The position numbers and the translations under genes are program-made. A model generated the notes under the pieces. It worked only from the letters and a program-made list of their open reading frames with translations, had not been told where the DNA came from and searched no databases. A stretch of 64,000 nucleotides of DNA from contig NZ_JACRTC010000001.1 in the NCBI RefSeq assembly GCF_014385095.1, forward strand, positions 682,001 through 746,000, given 5' to 3'. How positions within the stretch are numbered: position 1 is the first letter of the stretch; every line of letters starts with the position of its first letter. Positions 8,365-16,558 of this stretch are shown one piece after another. The DNA comes from Zongyangia hominis (GTDB taxonomy: Bacteria; Bacillota; Clostridia; Oscillospirales; Ruminococcaceae).

Positions 8365-8986
8365 AATCCTGTGTTCCTATATAAACGTTGTGAAGCCGTT
8401 CCTCTTCCAAGGTGCTCTCGGGGCCGTGTCCCGGCAGTACCCGGTAGTCCCCTTCCAGCGCCGCCAGCTTCTTAAGAGATGCCTTGATCTCGTCGTAGCT
8501 GCCGCCGTAGAGGTCGGTCCGGCCGCAGTCGCCCTGGAACAGGGTGTCCCCGGTAAAGAGGGTGTCCCCACACCGGTAGGTCACCGAGCCCTTGGAGTGG
8601 CCGGGCGTGGCGATGACGTCAAAGCGGAGTTTCCCCACCTCAATCACATCCCCGTCGACAAGAAAGCGGTCCACTTGGGCCTCCCCCGGCTTCCAGCGCT
8701 GGTTGAGGACCGCGCTTAAGTCAAGGTCCTCGATCATCTTCGCGTCCGCCTTGGCGATACAGAGCTTCGCGCCGTATTTGCGCTGGATGTCCGGCACCGC
8801 GCCGGTGTGGTCATAGTGGCCGTGGGTGAGCAGGATGGCTTCCACCTGCACCCCCAGCTTTTCCAGTGCCTGCAATAGCCTCCCGGCCTCGTCCCCCGGA
8901 TCCACCACCGCGGCCCGTTTCTCTTCGTCATAGACGATATAGCAGTTTTCCTGCAAATATCCCACCGGGATTCTTACAATTTCCAT
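8348..8986 (-). CDS. MBL-fold metallo-hydrolase (glyoxalase II-like)
   Basis: A 212-residue metallo-beta-lactamase-fold protein. The metal motif LTHGHYDHTGA lies near residue 55, with GHSKGSVTY and LFTGDTLFQGDCGRTD further on and a C-terminal LPGHGPEST, so all metal ligands of the glyoxalase II-like group are present. It is the short form without the glyoxalase II C-terminal substrate domain. Such proteins act as thioester hydrolases or remain uncharacterised. The ATG at 8986 has AAAGGAGAACCCC before it. It sits between dtd and hemZ in a conserved clostridial operon, but this context does not reveal a substrate. Confidence 0.85.
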   Translation of the reverse strand: MEIVRIPVGYLQENCYIVYDEEKRAAVVDPGDEAGRLLQALEKLGVQVEAILLTHGHYDHTGAVPDIQRKYGAKLCIAKADAKMIEDLDLSAVLNQRWKPGEAQVDRFLVDGDVIEVGKLRFDVIATPGHSKGSVTYRCGDTLFTGDTLFQGDCGRTDLYGGSYDEIKASLKKLAALEGDYRVLPGHGPESTLEEERLHNVYIGTQDYDTYF

Positions 8987-9025
8987 GGGGTTCTCCTTTC
9001 TTTCGCCTTAAAATGGGCTGACGGC

Positions 9026-9478
9026 TTACATCAGCTCGTCGGTGTCCAGCACGATGGTCACCGGCCCGTCGTTTTCGATGGAGAGGAGCATGTCCGCGCC
9101 AAACTCCCCCGTCTGGACGTCCCGGACGCCCACCGCCCCCATCCGCGCGACAAAATAATCGTAGAGGCGCTGGGCGTGCCCCGGGTCCCCGGCCCTGACA
9201 AAGGAGGGGCGGCGGCCCTTCTTGCAATCGGCATAGAGGGTGAAGTTGGAAACCACGATCATGCCGCCGCCGATGTCGAGCAGGCTGCGGTTCATCTTGC
9301 CCCCGTCGTCCTCAAAGATGCGCAGGTTGGCGATTTTCTCGCACAGGTAATCGGCCTGTCGCTCCCCGTCTTCGCCGCACACGCCCACGAGCGCCATGAG
9401 TCCCTGGCCGATGGACGCCCGCTCTTCCCCGCCGATACGCACCCCGGCGCTTCTCACACGCTGTAATACGACTCTCAT
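9026..9478 (-). CDS. dtd: D-aminoacyl-tRNA deacylase
   Basis: A 150-residue protein of exactly the family length. It starts MRVVLQRVRSAGV and carries the cross-subunit Gly-Pro motif in NDGPVTIVLDT near residue 140. The usual SQFTL signature reads SNFTLYAD here, a mild change. Dtd removes D-amino acids (and glycine mischarged on tRNA-Ala) from tRNA as a quality-control step. The gene follows relA by 12 bases and is part of the recJ-relA-dtd operon found across Firmicutes. The ATG at 9478 has AGGAGACATTT just upstream. Confidence 0.95.
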   Translation of the reverse strand: MRVVLQRVRSAGVRIGGEERASIGQGLMALVGVCGEDGERQADYLCEKIANLRIFEDDGGKMNRSLLDIGGGMIVVSNFTLYADCKKGRRPSFVRAGDPGHAQRLYDYFVARMGAVGVRDVQTGEFGADMLLSIENDGPVTIVLDTDELM

Positions 9479-9490
9479 AAATGTCTCCTT

Positions 9491-11677
9491 TTACTGATAG
9501 GTTCTCTCAATGGATACCACGCCTTCGATTCGTTTGAGGGTGGCAATGATGCTGTTTAACTGTTCCACGCTCTTGGTACCGATGGTGACCTGGATCATGA
9601 TGTGGTCGTCCTTCATCTCCCGCGCGTTGAGGGAGTGCAGCGGCACTTTCAGGTTTGTCAGCCCCACGCTGACGTCCACCAGCATGCCGTCCCGGTCCTC
9701 GGCGTAGATCTCGATGGTGGATTTAAAGGTGCCGCCGTCGGGCAGGCCCGCCCAGGTGGTCTTGACCCAGCGGTCCTGCTGGGTCTCGTCCTTCATGGCC
9801 GACTGGACGTTGATGCAGTCCCGCTTGTGGATGGAGACGCCGTAGCCGCGGGTGACAAATCCCACGATGTCGTCGCCGGGCAGCGGATTGCAGCACTTGG
9901 CAAACTTGACAAGACAGCTATCGAGTCCCTCCACGATAACCCCGCTCTGAGGCCTGCGCTCCCGTTTGGGCTTCATTGTCGGTTCAATCTTGGGCTGCTC
10001 CGGCACCCGGTATTTCTTCTGGAAGTCGTCCTTGATGCGGGGCATAATGCGGGAGAGGGAGATGCCGCCGTAACCGATGGCCGCGCAGAAGTCGTCGATG
10101 GAATTTAAGTGCTGCCGTTTGGCGATTTCCAACAAAAATTCCTTCATCTCCGCGTCGGGGAGGGAGATCAGGTTGCGTCTAAACTCCCGTTCCAGCTCGG
10201 CCCTGCCCTCTTCGATGTTCTCGTCCCGCTTTTCCCGCTTAAACCACTGTCGGATTTTGTTGCGGGCCTCGCTGGTCTTGACCATTTTGAGCCAGTCCCT
10301 GTTGGGGCCGTGGCCCTGGGCGTTGGAGGTGACGATCTCCACGATCATGCCGGTGCGCACCTGAAAGTCCAACGACACCTGGCGCCCGTCCACCTTGGCT
10401 CCGATCATCCGGTTGCCCACCGCGCTGTGGATGGCGTAGGCAAAGTCGATGACGGTGGAACCGGCGGGCAGGCTGATGACGTCGCCCTTGGGGGTAAAGA
10501 CAAACACTTCCTCCGGGGCCAGGTCGTTTTTGATGGAGCGGACGATGTCCTCCACGTCGTCGGACTCCTTCTGCACCTCCAAAAGCTGGCGCACCCAGGC
10601 CAGACGCTCGTCCAGCTTGTCCGATCCGCTGACCCCGGCTTTATATTTCCAGTGGGCCGCGATGCCGAATTCCGCCGTGTGGTGCATATCCCAGGTGCGG
10701 ATTTGCACCTCGAAGGGGATGGCCTCCTTGCCCACCACGGTGGTGTGCAGGGACTGGTACATGTTGGGTTTGGGAGTGGAGATATAGTCCTTGAACCGGT
10801 TGGGAATGGGGCGGAACATGTCGTGGATGATGCCGAGAATATTGTAGCATTCGATCACCGTGTCCACGATGATGCGGATGGCGTAGACGTCAAAGATCTC
10901 CTCAAACGAGCGCCCCTGCATGTACACCTTGCGGTAGATGCCGTAGATGCTCTTAACCCGCCCTTCCACATAGGGGTTGTGAAAATCACTGGAAAGGCGC
11001 TCGATAATCCGCTCCTTGATGGCGTTTAAAAACTGCTGGCGGTCGTCGTTGCGCATCATGAGGGCCTGCTCGATGCTCTCGTAGCCGATGGGGTCCAGAT
11101 ACTTTAAGGAGATGTCCTCCAGCTCCTCCTTGATGGCCCGGATGCCCAGGCGATGGGCCAGCGGCGCATAGACTTCCATGGTTTCTAAGGACTTGTCCCG
11201 CCGCTTCTGTTCGGGCAGGGCTTGGATGGTGCGCATGTTGTGGAGCCGGTCGGCCAGCTTGATGATGATGACCCGCACGTCCTGGGCCACCGCCAAAAGC
11301 ATTTTGCGCACGTTTTCCGCCTGCTGCTGCTCCCTCGACGAGAAGGGAATCCGTCCCAATTTGGTCACCCCGTCGACGAGCAGCGCCACCTCGGAGCCAA
11401 ACTGCTTTTCGATCACCGAGAGCTCCACGTCGGTGTCCTCCACCACGTCGTGTAAAAGCGCCGCGCACAGGGTGTCGGTGTCCATCCCTAAATCGATAAG
11501 CTCAATGGCCACGGCGATGGGATGGGAAATATAGGGCTCCCCCGATTTCCGGCACTGACCTTCGTGCGCCTCCACGGCGGTAGCATAGGCCTGGGTGATC
11601 TTTTCCAGATCATAGGACTTGGTGCTCTCACCCAGCTTCTTTTTTAAGTCTTCGACAGTATAAATCTTCGTTTTCAT
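9491..11677 (-). CDS. relA: Bifunctional (p)ppGpp synthetase/hydrolase
   Basis: A 728-residue Rel protein that makes and degrades the stringent-response alarmone. Domain order is complete: HD hydrolase (residues about 25-180, with H52 and HDVVED at 76-81), synthetase (about 220-340, with PNMYQSLHTTVVG), TGS (about 390-450, beginning EVFVFTPKGDVISLP), a helical/zinc-finger region with CCNPLPGD, and a C-terminal ACT domain. The frame is open to GTG and ATG codons at 11686 and 11683, but the GGAGGTGAT ribosome site sits only two bases from them. The ATG at 11677 has ideal spacing and is used. The ribosome site is embedded in the end of recJ, implying coupled translation. Confidence 0.96.
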   Translation of the reverse strand: MKTKIYTVEDLKKKLGESTKSYDLEKITQAYATAVEAHEGQCRKSGEPYISHPIAVAIELIDLGMDTDTLCAALLHDVVEDTDVELSVIEKQFGSEVALLVDGVTKLGRIPFSSREQQQAENVRKMLLAVAQDVRVIIIKLADRLHNMRTIQALPEQKRRDKSLETMEVYAPLAHRLGIRAIKEELEDISLKYLDPIGYESIEQALMMRNDDRQQFLNAIKERIIERLSSDFHNPYVEGRVKSIYGIYRKVYMQGRSFEEIFDVYAIRIIVDTVIECYNILGIIHDMFRPIPNRFKDYISTPKPNMYQSLHTTVVGKEAIPFEVQIRTWDMHHTAEFGIAAHWKYKAGVSGSDKLDERLAWVRQLLEVQKESDDVEDIVRSIKNDLAPEEVFVFTPKGDVISLPAGSTVIDFAYAIHSAVGNRMIGAKVDGRQVSLDFQVRTGMIVEIVTSNAQGHGPNRDWLKMVKTSEARNKIRQWFKREKRDENIEEGRAELEREFRRNLISLPDAEMKEFLLEIAKRQHLNSIDDFCAAIGYGGISLSRIMPRIKDDFQKKYRVPEQPKIEPTMKPKRERRPQSGVIVEGLDSCLVKFAKCCNPLPGDDIVGFVTRGYGVSIHKRDCINVQSAMKDETQQDRWVKTTWAGLPDGGTFKSTIEIYAEDRDGMLVDVSVGLTNLKVPLHSLNAREMKDDHIMIQVTIGTKSVEQLNSIIATLKRIEGVVSIERTYQ

Positions 11678-11682
11678 TCCCA

Positions 11683-13737
11683 TCACCTCCCTGTGTTCTG
11701 CCGCAGCCGTTGTAAAATCCGGCTGTCGTCCAGATTAACTTTTGTCGGGTTCTTGACCGCACCCGTCAGTATTTTTCCGTTTTTCGCCACTTGGGCGGCC
11801 AGTCCCATTTCACACAGCACATCCAGCGCCACCCGCATCTTGGCGTAGTCCATTTTGTCCCCCACCGCGCGAACAAACAAAAGGTCCTCGCCGTAGGCGA
11901 CAAACCTTTTTTCCCGCAGAAAGCGGTAAACGTAGGCAATTTCTTCCCGGGTGGGGGCGAGCTTCGCCCGCTCCTCTGCGGTCAGTTCCTTCCCACGCCG
12001 GTAGTCGTCATAGAGGGTGCGGGTCGCGAAGAGCCTCTCCTCCCGCACGCCGCTCGGGCGGATGTCCCGGATTTTGACCGAAAGCTGTTCTACGCCCCGA
12101 TAGGAGCTTATTTCACAGCTGACCGCCACGTCCACCATATCCCCCGCCGCATATTCGAGCCGATCGGGGCTCATGCCGAAGTAGAGGGCGTAAAACGCCT
12201 CCTCGCCCTTCGTAAGCCGGATTTTACAGTGCTTGCCCTCGGACAGAGGATAAACCTTGTCCACCTTGACCCCCTGTACGCCGAAGAGGGGCGAAGGGTT
12301 GCCGGCGCCGTAGGGCTCCAGCACTTCCAGGGCTTTAATCTTCTGCACCGTCAATTCAGAAGGGGTGAGCAGGTGGTCGATCTGTATGCTCAGCGGCGGC
12401 ATTTGAGGGAAATTCTCATCACAGTAGGAGACAAAGTCCCGCTCAAAAAGGGGGATGTCGTCGGTGTAGAGAGAAAACCCCGCCGCCAGGTCGTGCCCGC
12501 CGAAGCGGGTCAGATGGGCGCTGGTCTGCCCAAGCGCCTGGGCCATCGGAAAGCCCTCCACCGAGCGGCCGGATCCCCGGGCCACATCTCCCTCGGTGCT
12601 GATGAGAAAACAGGGTTTGCCGTAGCGCTCCACCACCTTGGACGCCACGATACCAATGATGCCGTGGTGCCACTCCTCCGACTCAAGCATGATGACCTTC
12701 TGATAGCGCTTTTGCGGGTCGCGCTCCAACTGCGTCCGGACTTGAACGGTGATCTCATTGCCCAAGGCTTGACGTTTCCGGTTGAGTTCGCTCATCTCCT
12801 CTGCCAGCCGCGCGGCCTCCTCCTCATCTTCACTCAACAATAGTTCCAGCGCCTTGGCCGTCTCCCCCAGCCGCCCGGCTGCGTTGATTCTCGGCACAAT
12901 GCCAAAGGCCACCGATTCGCTGGTCAACTTTTCTCTATCGAGGCCCGCGCTCGACAAAAGGGCGCTCACCCCCATATTTTCGGTTGTTTTCAGTATTTTT
13001 AAACCCTCTTTTACAAGAAGTCTGTTTTCTCCGTCCAGGCTCACCACATCGCCCACCGTGCCGATGGCCACAATATCGCCGTAGTGCTCCATCATGCCCC
13101 AGCCGTCGTCCCCATCCAGAGCGCACAGGAGCTTAAAGGCTACGCCCACGCCCGCCAGATTCTTGTAGGGACTGCCGCAATCGGCCCGGTGGGGGTCCAC
13201 CACGGCGCAGGCGTTGGGAAGGACCTCGGGGGGCTGGTGGTGGTCGGTGACCACCACGTCGATGCCAAGGGTCCCGGCGTAGGCGATTTCCTCCAAGGCG
13301 GAGATGCCGTTGTCCACCGTGACGATTAAGGACGCGCCCCGCTCCTTGATGCGGTCGACGGCCCCTTTGTTGAGGCCGTATCCTTCTCCATCCCGGTCGG
13401 GGATATAGCGGAAGACGTCCGCGCCCACATTTTCCAGATAGGTGTAAACCAGATAGGTGGCCGTCATGCCGTCGCAGTCATAGTCTCCATAGACGGCGAT
13501 GACCTCGCCCTCCTCTACCGCGCGCTGAATCCGCTCCACCGCCTTGTCCATATCTTTAAGCAGAAACGGGTCGAAAAAGGTCGGGCTGCCCTCTAAAAAC
13601 CCCCGGATTTCCTCCTGTGTCCCGTACCCTCGGCCCAGGAGCACGTCGCAGACGAGCTCGTCCACACCCAATGCTTCCCCCATCTGCCGGGCTCGGTTGG
13701 GATCGCTGCGGGCCACCTTCCATCGTTTTAATTCCAA
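11683..13737 (-). CDS. recJ: Single-stranded-DNA-specific exonuclease RecJ
   Basis: A 684-residue 5'-3' ssDNA exonuclease of recombination and mismatch repair. DHH-family motifs are in order: AVYGDYDCDGMTATY (motif I, metal-binding aspartates), VTVDNGISA, VVTDHHQPPEVLP (motif III), and the DHHA1 signature GRSVEGFPMAQAL with GGHDLAAGF, followed by an OB-fold region. The frame is open to 13854, but upstream residues do not resemble RecJ. A TTG at 13737, with GGAGGG seven bases before it, begins MELKRWKVARSDPN, matching the usual N-terminus. The TTG start is therefore preferred. It is first in the operon and its stop overlaps the relA ribosome site. The apt gene often found between recJ and relA is absent. 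Confidence 0.93.
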   Translation of the reverse strand: MELKRWKVARSDPNRARQMGEALGVDELVCDVLLGRGYGTQEEIRGFLEGSPTFFDPFLLKDMDKAVERIQRAVEEGEVIAVYGDYDCDGMTATYLVYTYLENVGADVFRYIPDRDGEGYGLNKGAVDRIKERGASLIVTVDNGISALEEIAYAGTLGIDVVVTDHHQPPEVLPNACAVVDPHRADCGSPYKNLAGVGVAFKLLCALDGDDGWGMMEHYGDIVAIGTVGDVVSLDGENRLLVKEGLKILKTTENMGVSALLSSAGLDREKLTSESVAFGIVPRINAAGRLGETAKALELLLSEDEEEAARLAEEMSELNRKRQALGNEITVQVRTQLERDPQKRYQKVIMLESEEWHHGIIGIVASKVVERYGKPCFLISTEGDVARGSGRSVEGFPMAQALGQTSAHLTRFGGHDLAAGFSLYTDDIPLFERDFVSYCDENFPQMPPLSIQIDHLLTPSELTVQKIKALEVLEPYGAGNPSPLFGVQGVKVDKVYPLSEGKHCKIRLTKGEEAFYALYFGMSPDRLEYAAGDMVDVAVSCEISSYRGVEQLSVKIRDIRPSGVREERLFATRTLYDDYRRGKELTAEERAKLAPTREEIAYVYRFLREKRFVAYGEDLLFVRAVGDKMDYAKMRVALDVLCEMGLAAQVAKNGKILTGAVKNPTKVNLDDSRILQRLRQNTGR

Positions 13738-13873
13738 TCTATGTCCCTCCACAGCGCCCTTCTCGCGCGCTTCATTTCCCCCGCATACAAAACCTCTCGC
13801 GGTTGCGTTTATCTCTCTTTCAAAAGGCATAAGGATAGATATTAATTTTACCACAACATGTCAGAAACTTCAA

Positions 13874-13906
13874 CAAAAGGGAGGCGGCATTCCCAGCCGC
13901 GCTCCC
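13874..13906 (-). terminator. Terminator after the patatin-like gene
   Basis: On the minus strand GGGAGCGCGGC pairs with GCCGCCTCCC and is followed by TTTTGTTG. It separates the patatin-like gene from the recJ operon. Confidence 0.75.
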
Positions 13907-13911
13907 TCTTT

Positions 13912-14679
13912 TTAGAATAACACCGCGTCATAAAGCGACAAAAGCTCATCATCCACCGTGTCCCGTCCCAGCTTTTCCAGCTCCTGCATCCTCCGGGTCC
14001 TGTCTTTTTCCGGCGCGGGCTGACTAAAGCAAAGCTGGGCGTGGGAATCGTTTCGGATGATCTGGCGCATGGCGCCGCACATGATCTCGTTTTGCCTCTC
14101 CAGCTCATTTTTGGGGGCATAGGGAGTAAAACCAATGCAGAGCATCCGGTCCACCCCGTCAAATTTGAGGGGATAGGTGGGATAACCCACACGGTAGGTC
14201 GGGTCCCCATACCTGCTTTTTCCAAAGGCCGGGCAGAGCGCTTGCACCACCCGTCTGACATCCTGCTCCTGTTCCAGAAAGCACGCCCATTTTTCTTTCT
14301 CAATTTCCCTCTCCCCTTCCAGGGAGGAAAAGGCGGTCATATACTCCCGGGCCCGGTCTTCTGTCACAATGCTCACCGCCGTGGGACATTCCGCCAGGGT
14401 ATGAATTCCCTGGCGGAAAATCAGATGCAGCAGTCTTCTTTTCCACCCGAAACGGAAAAGAAAGGGGAAAGCGCTCTCTTCCCCCATATATTTTTGCCGC
14501 AAAACCATGAGCGCCTGCTCTTCGGGGCATCCGCTGGCAAAGAGCAGCGCAGGCGCCACGAGCCCTTGGGAGGCGCTGACATGGGAAATGTCAATGCCGT
14601 TTTGTTTCATCTGGCTGAGCGCGCAGTAAATCGTCAAATCACCGATGCCGCATCCCGACAATGCAACACCTATTTTCAT
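13912..14679 (-). CDS. Degenerate patatin-like phospholipase-fold protein
   Basis: A 255-residue protein. Its N-terminus GVALSGCGIGDLTIYCAL (residues 4-21) aligns by eye with the patatin start GVALSGGGAKGL..., so the oxyanion loop is altered to GCGIGD. The expected nucleophile elbow GxSxG reads SASQG (residues 35-39): S37 is kept, while the first glycine is replaced by serine. FDGVDR (D174) could correspond to the patatin catalytic Asp-Gly. It may therefore be a weak or altered lipid acyl hydrolase, or a non-enzymatic relative. The rest (many Arg/Glu and a C-terminal helix) is unlike known patatins. It is monocistronic, between the recJ operon and the COG2509 gene, with its own terminator. 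The fold assignment is inferred from motifs only. Confidence 0.6.
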   Translation of the reverse strand: MKIGVALSGCGIGDLTIYCALSQMKQNGIDISHVSASQGLVAPALLFASGCPEEQALMVLRQKYMGEESAFPFLFRFGWKRRLLHLIFRQGIHTLAECPTAVSIVTEDRAREYMTAFSSLEGEREIEKEKWACFLEQEQDVRRVVQALCPAFGKSRYGDPTYRVGYPTYPLKFDGVDRMLCIGFTPYAPKNELERQNEIMCGAMRQIIRNDSHAQLCFSQPAPEKDRTRRMQELEKLGRDTVDDELLSLYDAVLF

Positions 14680-14856
14680 GAGGCAGTCCCTTCTCCGCGC
14701 AGGGTAAAAATGTCATGCGCCATCCGGCCTCCGTGCGTGGGACAGACAGCCGGACCAAATCCGCCGGAACTTCCCGCTTCCGGCTCCTATGCTATTGTAC
14801 GAAAAACAAGGGCCGTCCCGTTCCTGCGCCGGCCCACTTTCCCACACATTTCTTCC

Positions 14857-14890
14857 GCAAAAAAGACAGCCGCAACAGCGGCTGTCTTTT
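14857..14890 (-). terminator. Terminator after the COG2509 FAD gene
   Basis: Perfect 13-bp arms AAAAGACAGCCGC (14861-14873) and GCGGCTGTCTTTT (14878-14890), with T residues on the minus strand, immediately after the TAG stop. Confidence 0.9.
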
Positions 14891-16489
14891 CTATACAAAG
14901 GGGGCGTACCTGCCCATGATCTCCTGGGCCACCCGGATGCCGTCCACCGCGGCGCTCATGATGCCGCCCGCGTAGCCGGCGCCCTCTCCACAGGGATAGA
15001 GGCCGCTGACGCTGATGGATTCCAGCTGATCCCCCCGGGTTATCCGCACCGGGGAGGAGGTACGGGTCTCCACGCCGGTGAGCACCGCGTCGGAAGCGGC
15101 AAAGCCCCGCAGGCGGCGGTCCATCTGCAAAAGCCCCTCCCGCATCAGGGAGGTGACGGCCGGCGGAAGCAATTCGTCGAGGGAAGCGGGCGTGACGCCC
15201 AGGGCGTAGGAGGGCTCCACCCGGCCGAAGTCGGCGCCGGGCTTGTGTTCCAGAAAACGGCCCACCGTCTGCACCGGCGCCCGGTAATTCCCGCCGCCCA
15301 GCCGGAAAGCCGCTTTCTCCAAGCGCTCCTGGAATGCGATAGGGTCTTGGGGGCGGTACCCGAAGTCTTCTCGGTCCACCGAGACCACCAGGGCGGCGTT
15401 GGCGTTTTCCCGGTCACGGGCAAACTCGCTCATGCCGTTAGTAACCACCGTGTCCCGCTGGGAGGCGGCGGGGACCACCGTGCCCCCCGGACACATGCAA
15501 AAGGTGTAGACGCCCCGATCCCCTTTGCGGTAGGAAAGCTGGTATTCCCCCACCCCCACCATGGGACTCCCCGCGTAGTCGCCGAAGAGAGCCTTGTCGA
15601 TCTCACTTTGCAGGTGCTCAATGCGCACGCCTACCGAAAACGCCTTGGGTTCAAAAAACACTCCGGCCTCCATGAGGGAAAAGAAGGTGTCTCGGGCGCT
15701 GTGGCCGATGGCCAGTACCGCCGCCTGGGCCTGTACCGGCTGGTTATCAATGAGGAGCGCATGCAGTCTGCCGCCCCGGCAGTCGATGCCGGTGAGGCTC
15801 TTTTCAAAGTGAATTTCCCCGCCGAGGGAGATGATCTCCTGACGAATCTGTTTGACCACGTCCCGCAGCTTGTCCGTGCCAATGTGGGGCTTTGCCTTTT
15901 TACTAATTTCCGCCGGCGCGCCGTGGCTCACTAGCTCTTCCAGCACAAAATGACACCGGGAGTCCGAGATGCGGGTGGTGAGCTTGCCGTCGGAAAAAGT
16001 GCCGGCGCCCCCCTCCCCGAACTGTACGTTGGTGTTTTCGCTCAGTTCGCCCGTCTTCCAAAAGCGTTCCACCGCTTCCACCCGGCGCTCCACCTCACAG
16101 CCCCGCTCGTAGATGACCGGCCGGTAGCCGTGGCGTGCCAGGAGGAGGGCGGCAAACATGCCCGCCGGCCCAAAGCCGATGATGACTGGGCGCTCCCGCA
16201 GCTTTCTATTGCCAAAGCGCACCTCCAGCCGCTCGCGAGGCTTATAGACCACCTGGCTGTTCCCCGCCCGGGCCGCGACCCTCTCTTCCAAGCCGGCGTC
16301 CCCGAGCTCCACTCCCACCGAGCAAACCAGCGTCATATGTTCCCGGCGCCGGGCGTCCAGGGAAGTCTTCATCACATAGGTTTCCCGCACCTGTCGCCGG
16401 GATACCGGCAGCAAAGACAAGGCCTTCTCCACCGCCGCGCCGGTGTCCTCCCCCGCGGGAATTCGCACGGAAGAAATGACAATGGGCAT
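14891..16489 (-). CDS. FAD-dependent dehydrogenase of the COG2509 family
   Basis: A 532-residue flavoprotein. An N-terminal region of about 95 residues is followed by a dinucleotide-binding motif (VIIGFGPAGMFAALLLARHG), then ENTNVQFGEGGAGTFSDGKL, which is a signature of this family, and a C-terminal FAD-binding stretch ending YPCGEGAGYAGGIMSAAVDG. It belongs to a conserved but poorly characterised group of NAD(P)/FAD-dependent oxidoreductases; the substrate is unknown. The start ATG at 16489 has AAAGGAGGGG upstream. The gene follows cdaR but a strong terminator lies between them, so it is probably transcribed separately. glmM, often found near cdaAR, is not here. Confidence 0.88.
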   Translation of the reverse strand: MPIVISSVRIPAGEDTGAAVEKALSLLPVSRRQVRETYVMKTSLDARRREHMTLVCSVGVELGDAGLEERVAARAGNSQVVYKPRERLEVRFGNRKLRERPVIIGFGPAGMFAALLLARHGYRPVIYERGCEVERRVEAVERFWKTGELSENTNVQFGEGGAGTFSDGKLTTRISDSRCHFVLEELVSHGAPAEISKKAKPHIGTDKLRDVVKQIRQEIISLGGEIHFEKSLTGIDCRGGRLHALLIDNQPVQAQAAVLAIGHSARDTFFSLMEAGVFFEPKAFSVGVRIEHLQSEIDKALFGDYAGSPMVGVGEYQLSYRKGDRGVYTFCMCPGGTVVPAASQRDTVVTNGMSEFARDRENANAALVVSVDREDFGYRPQDPIAFQERLEKAAFRLGGGNYRAPVQTVGRFLEHKPGADFGRVEPSYALGVTPASLDELLPPAVTSLMREGLLQMDRRLRGFAASDAVLTGVETRTSSPVRITRGDQLESISVSGLYPCGEGAGYAGGIMSAAVDGIRVAQEIMGRYAPFV

Positions 16490-16507
16490 CTCTTCCCCTC
16501 CTTTCCA

Positions 16508-16547
16508 AGATAAAAACAGCTTGCCGTCTGAGGCGGCAAGCTGTTTT
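16508..16547 (-). terminator. Terminator after cdaR
   Basis: Arms AAAACAGCTTGCCG (16513-16526) and CGGCAAGCTGTTTT (16534-16547). On the minus strand the hairpin is followed by TTTTTATC. It ends the cdaA-cdaR unit. Confidence 0.88.
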
Positions 16548-16558
16548 GGTTTGATCGT

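Noticed and set aside
14789..15934. 381-codon plus-strand frame opposite the COG2509 gene
   Set aside because: Antisense shadow; repetitive His/Gly/Val-rich composition typical of antisense frames.
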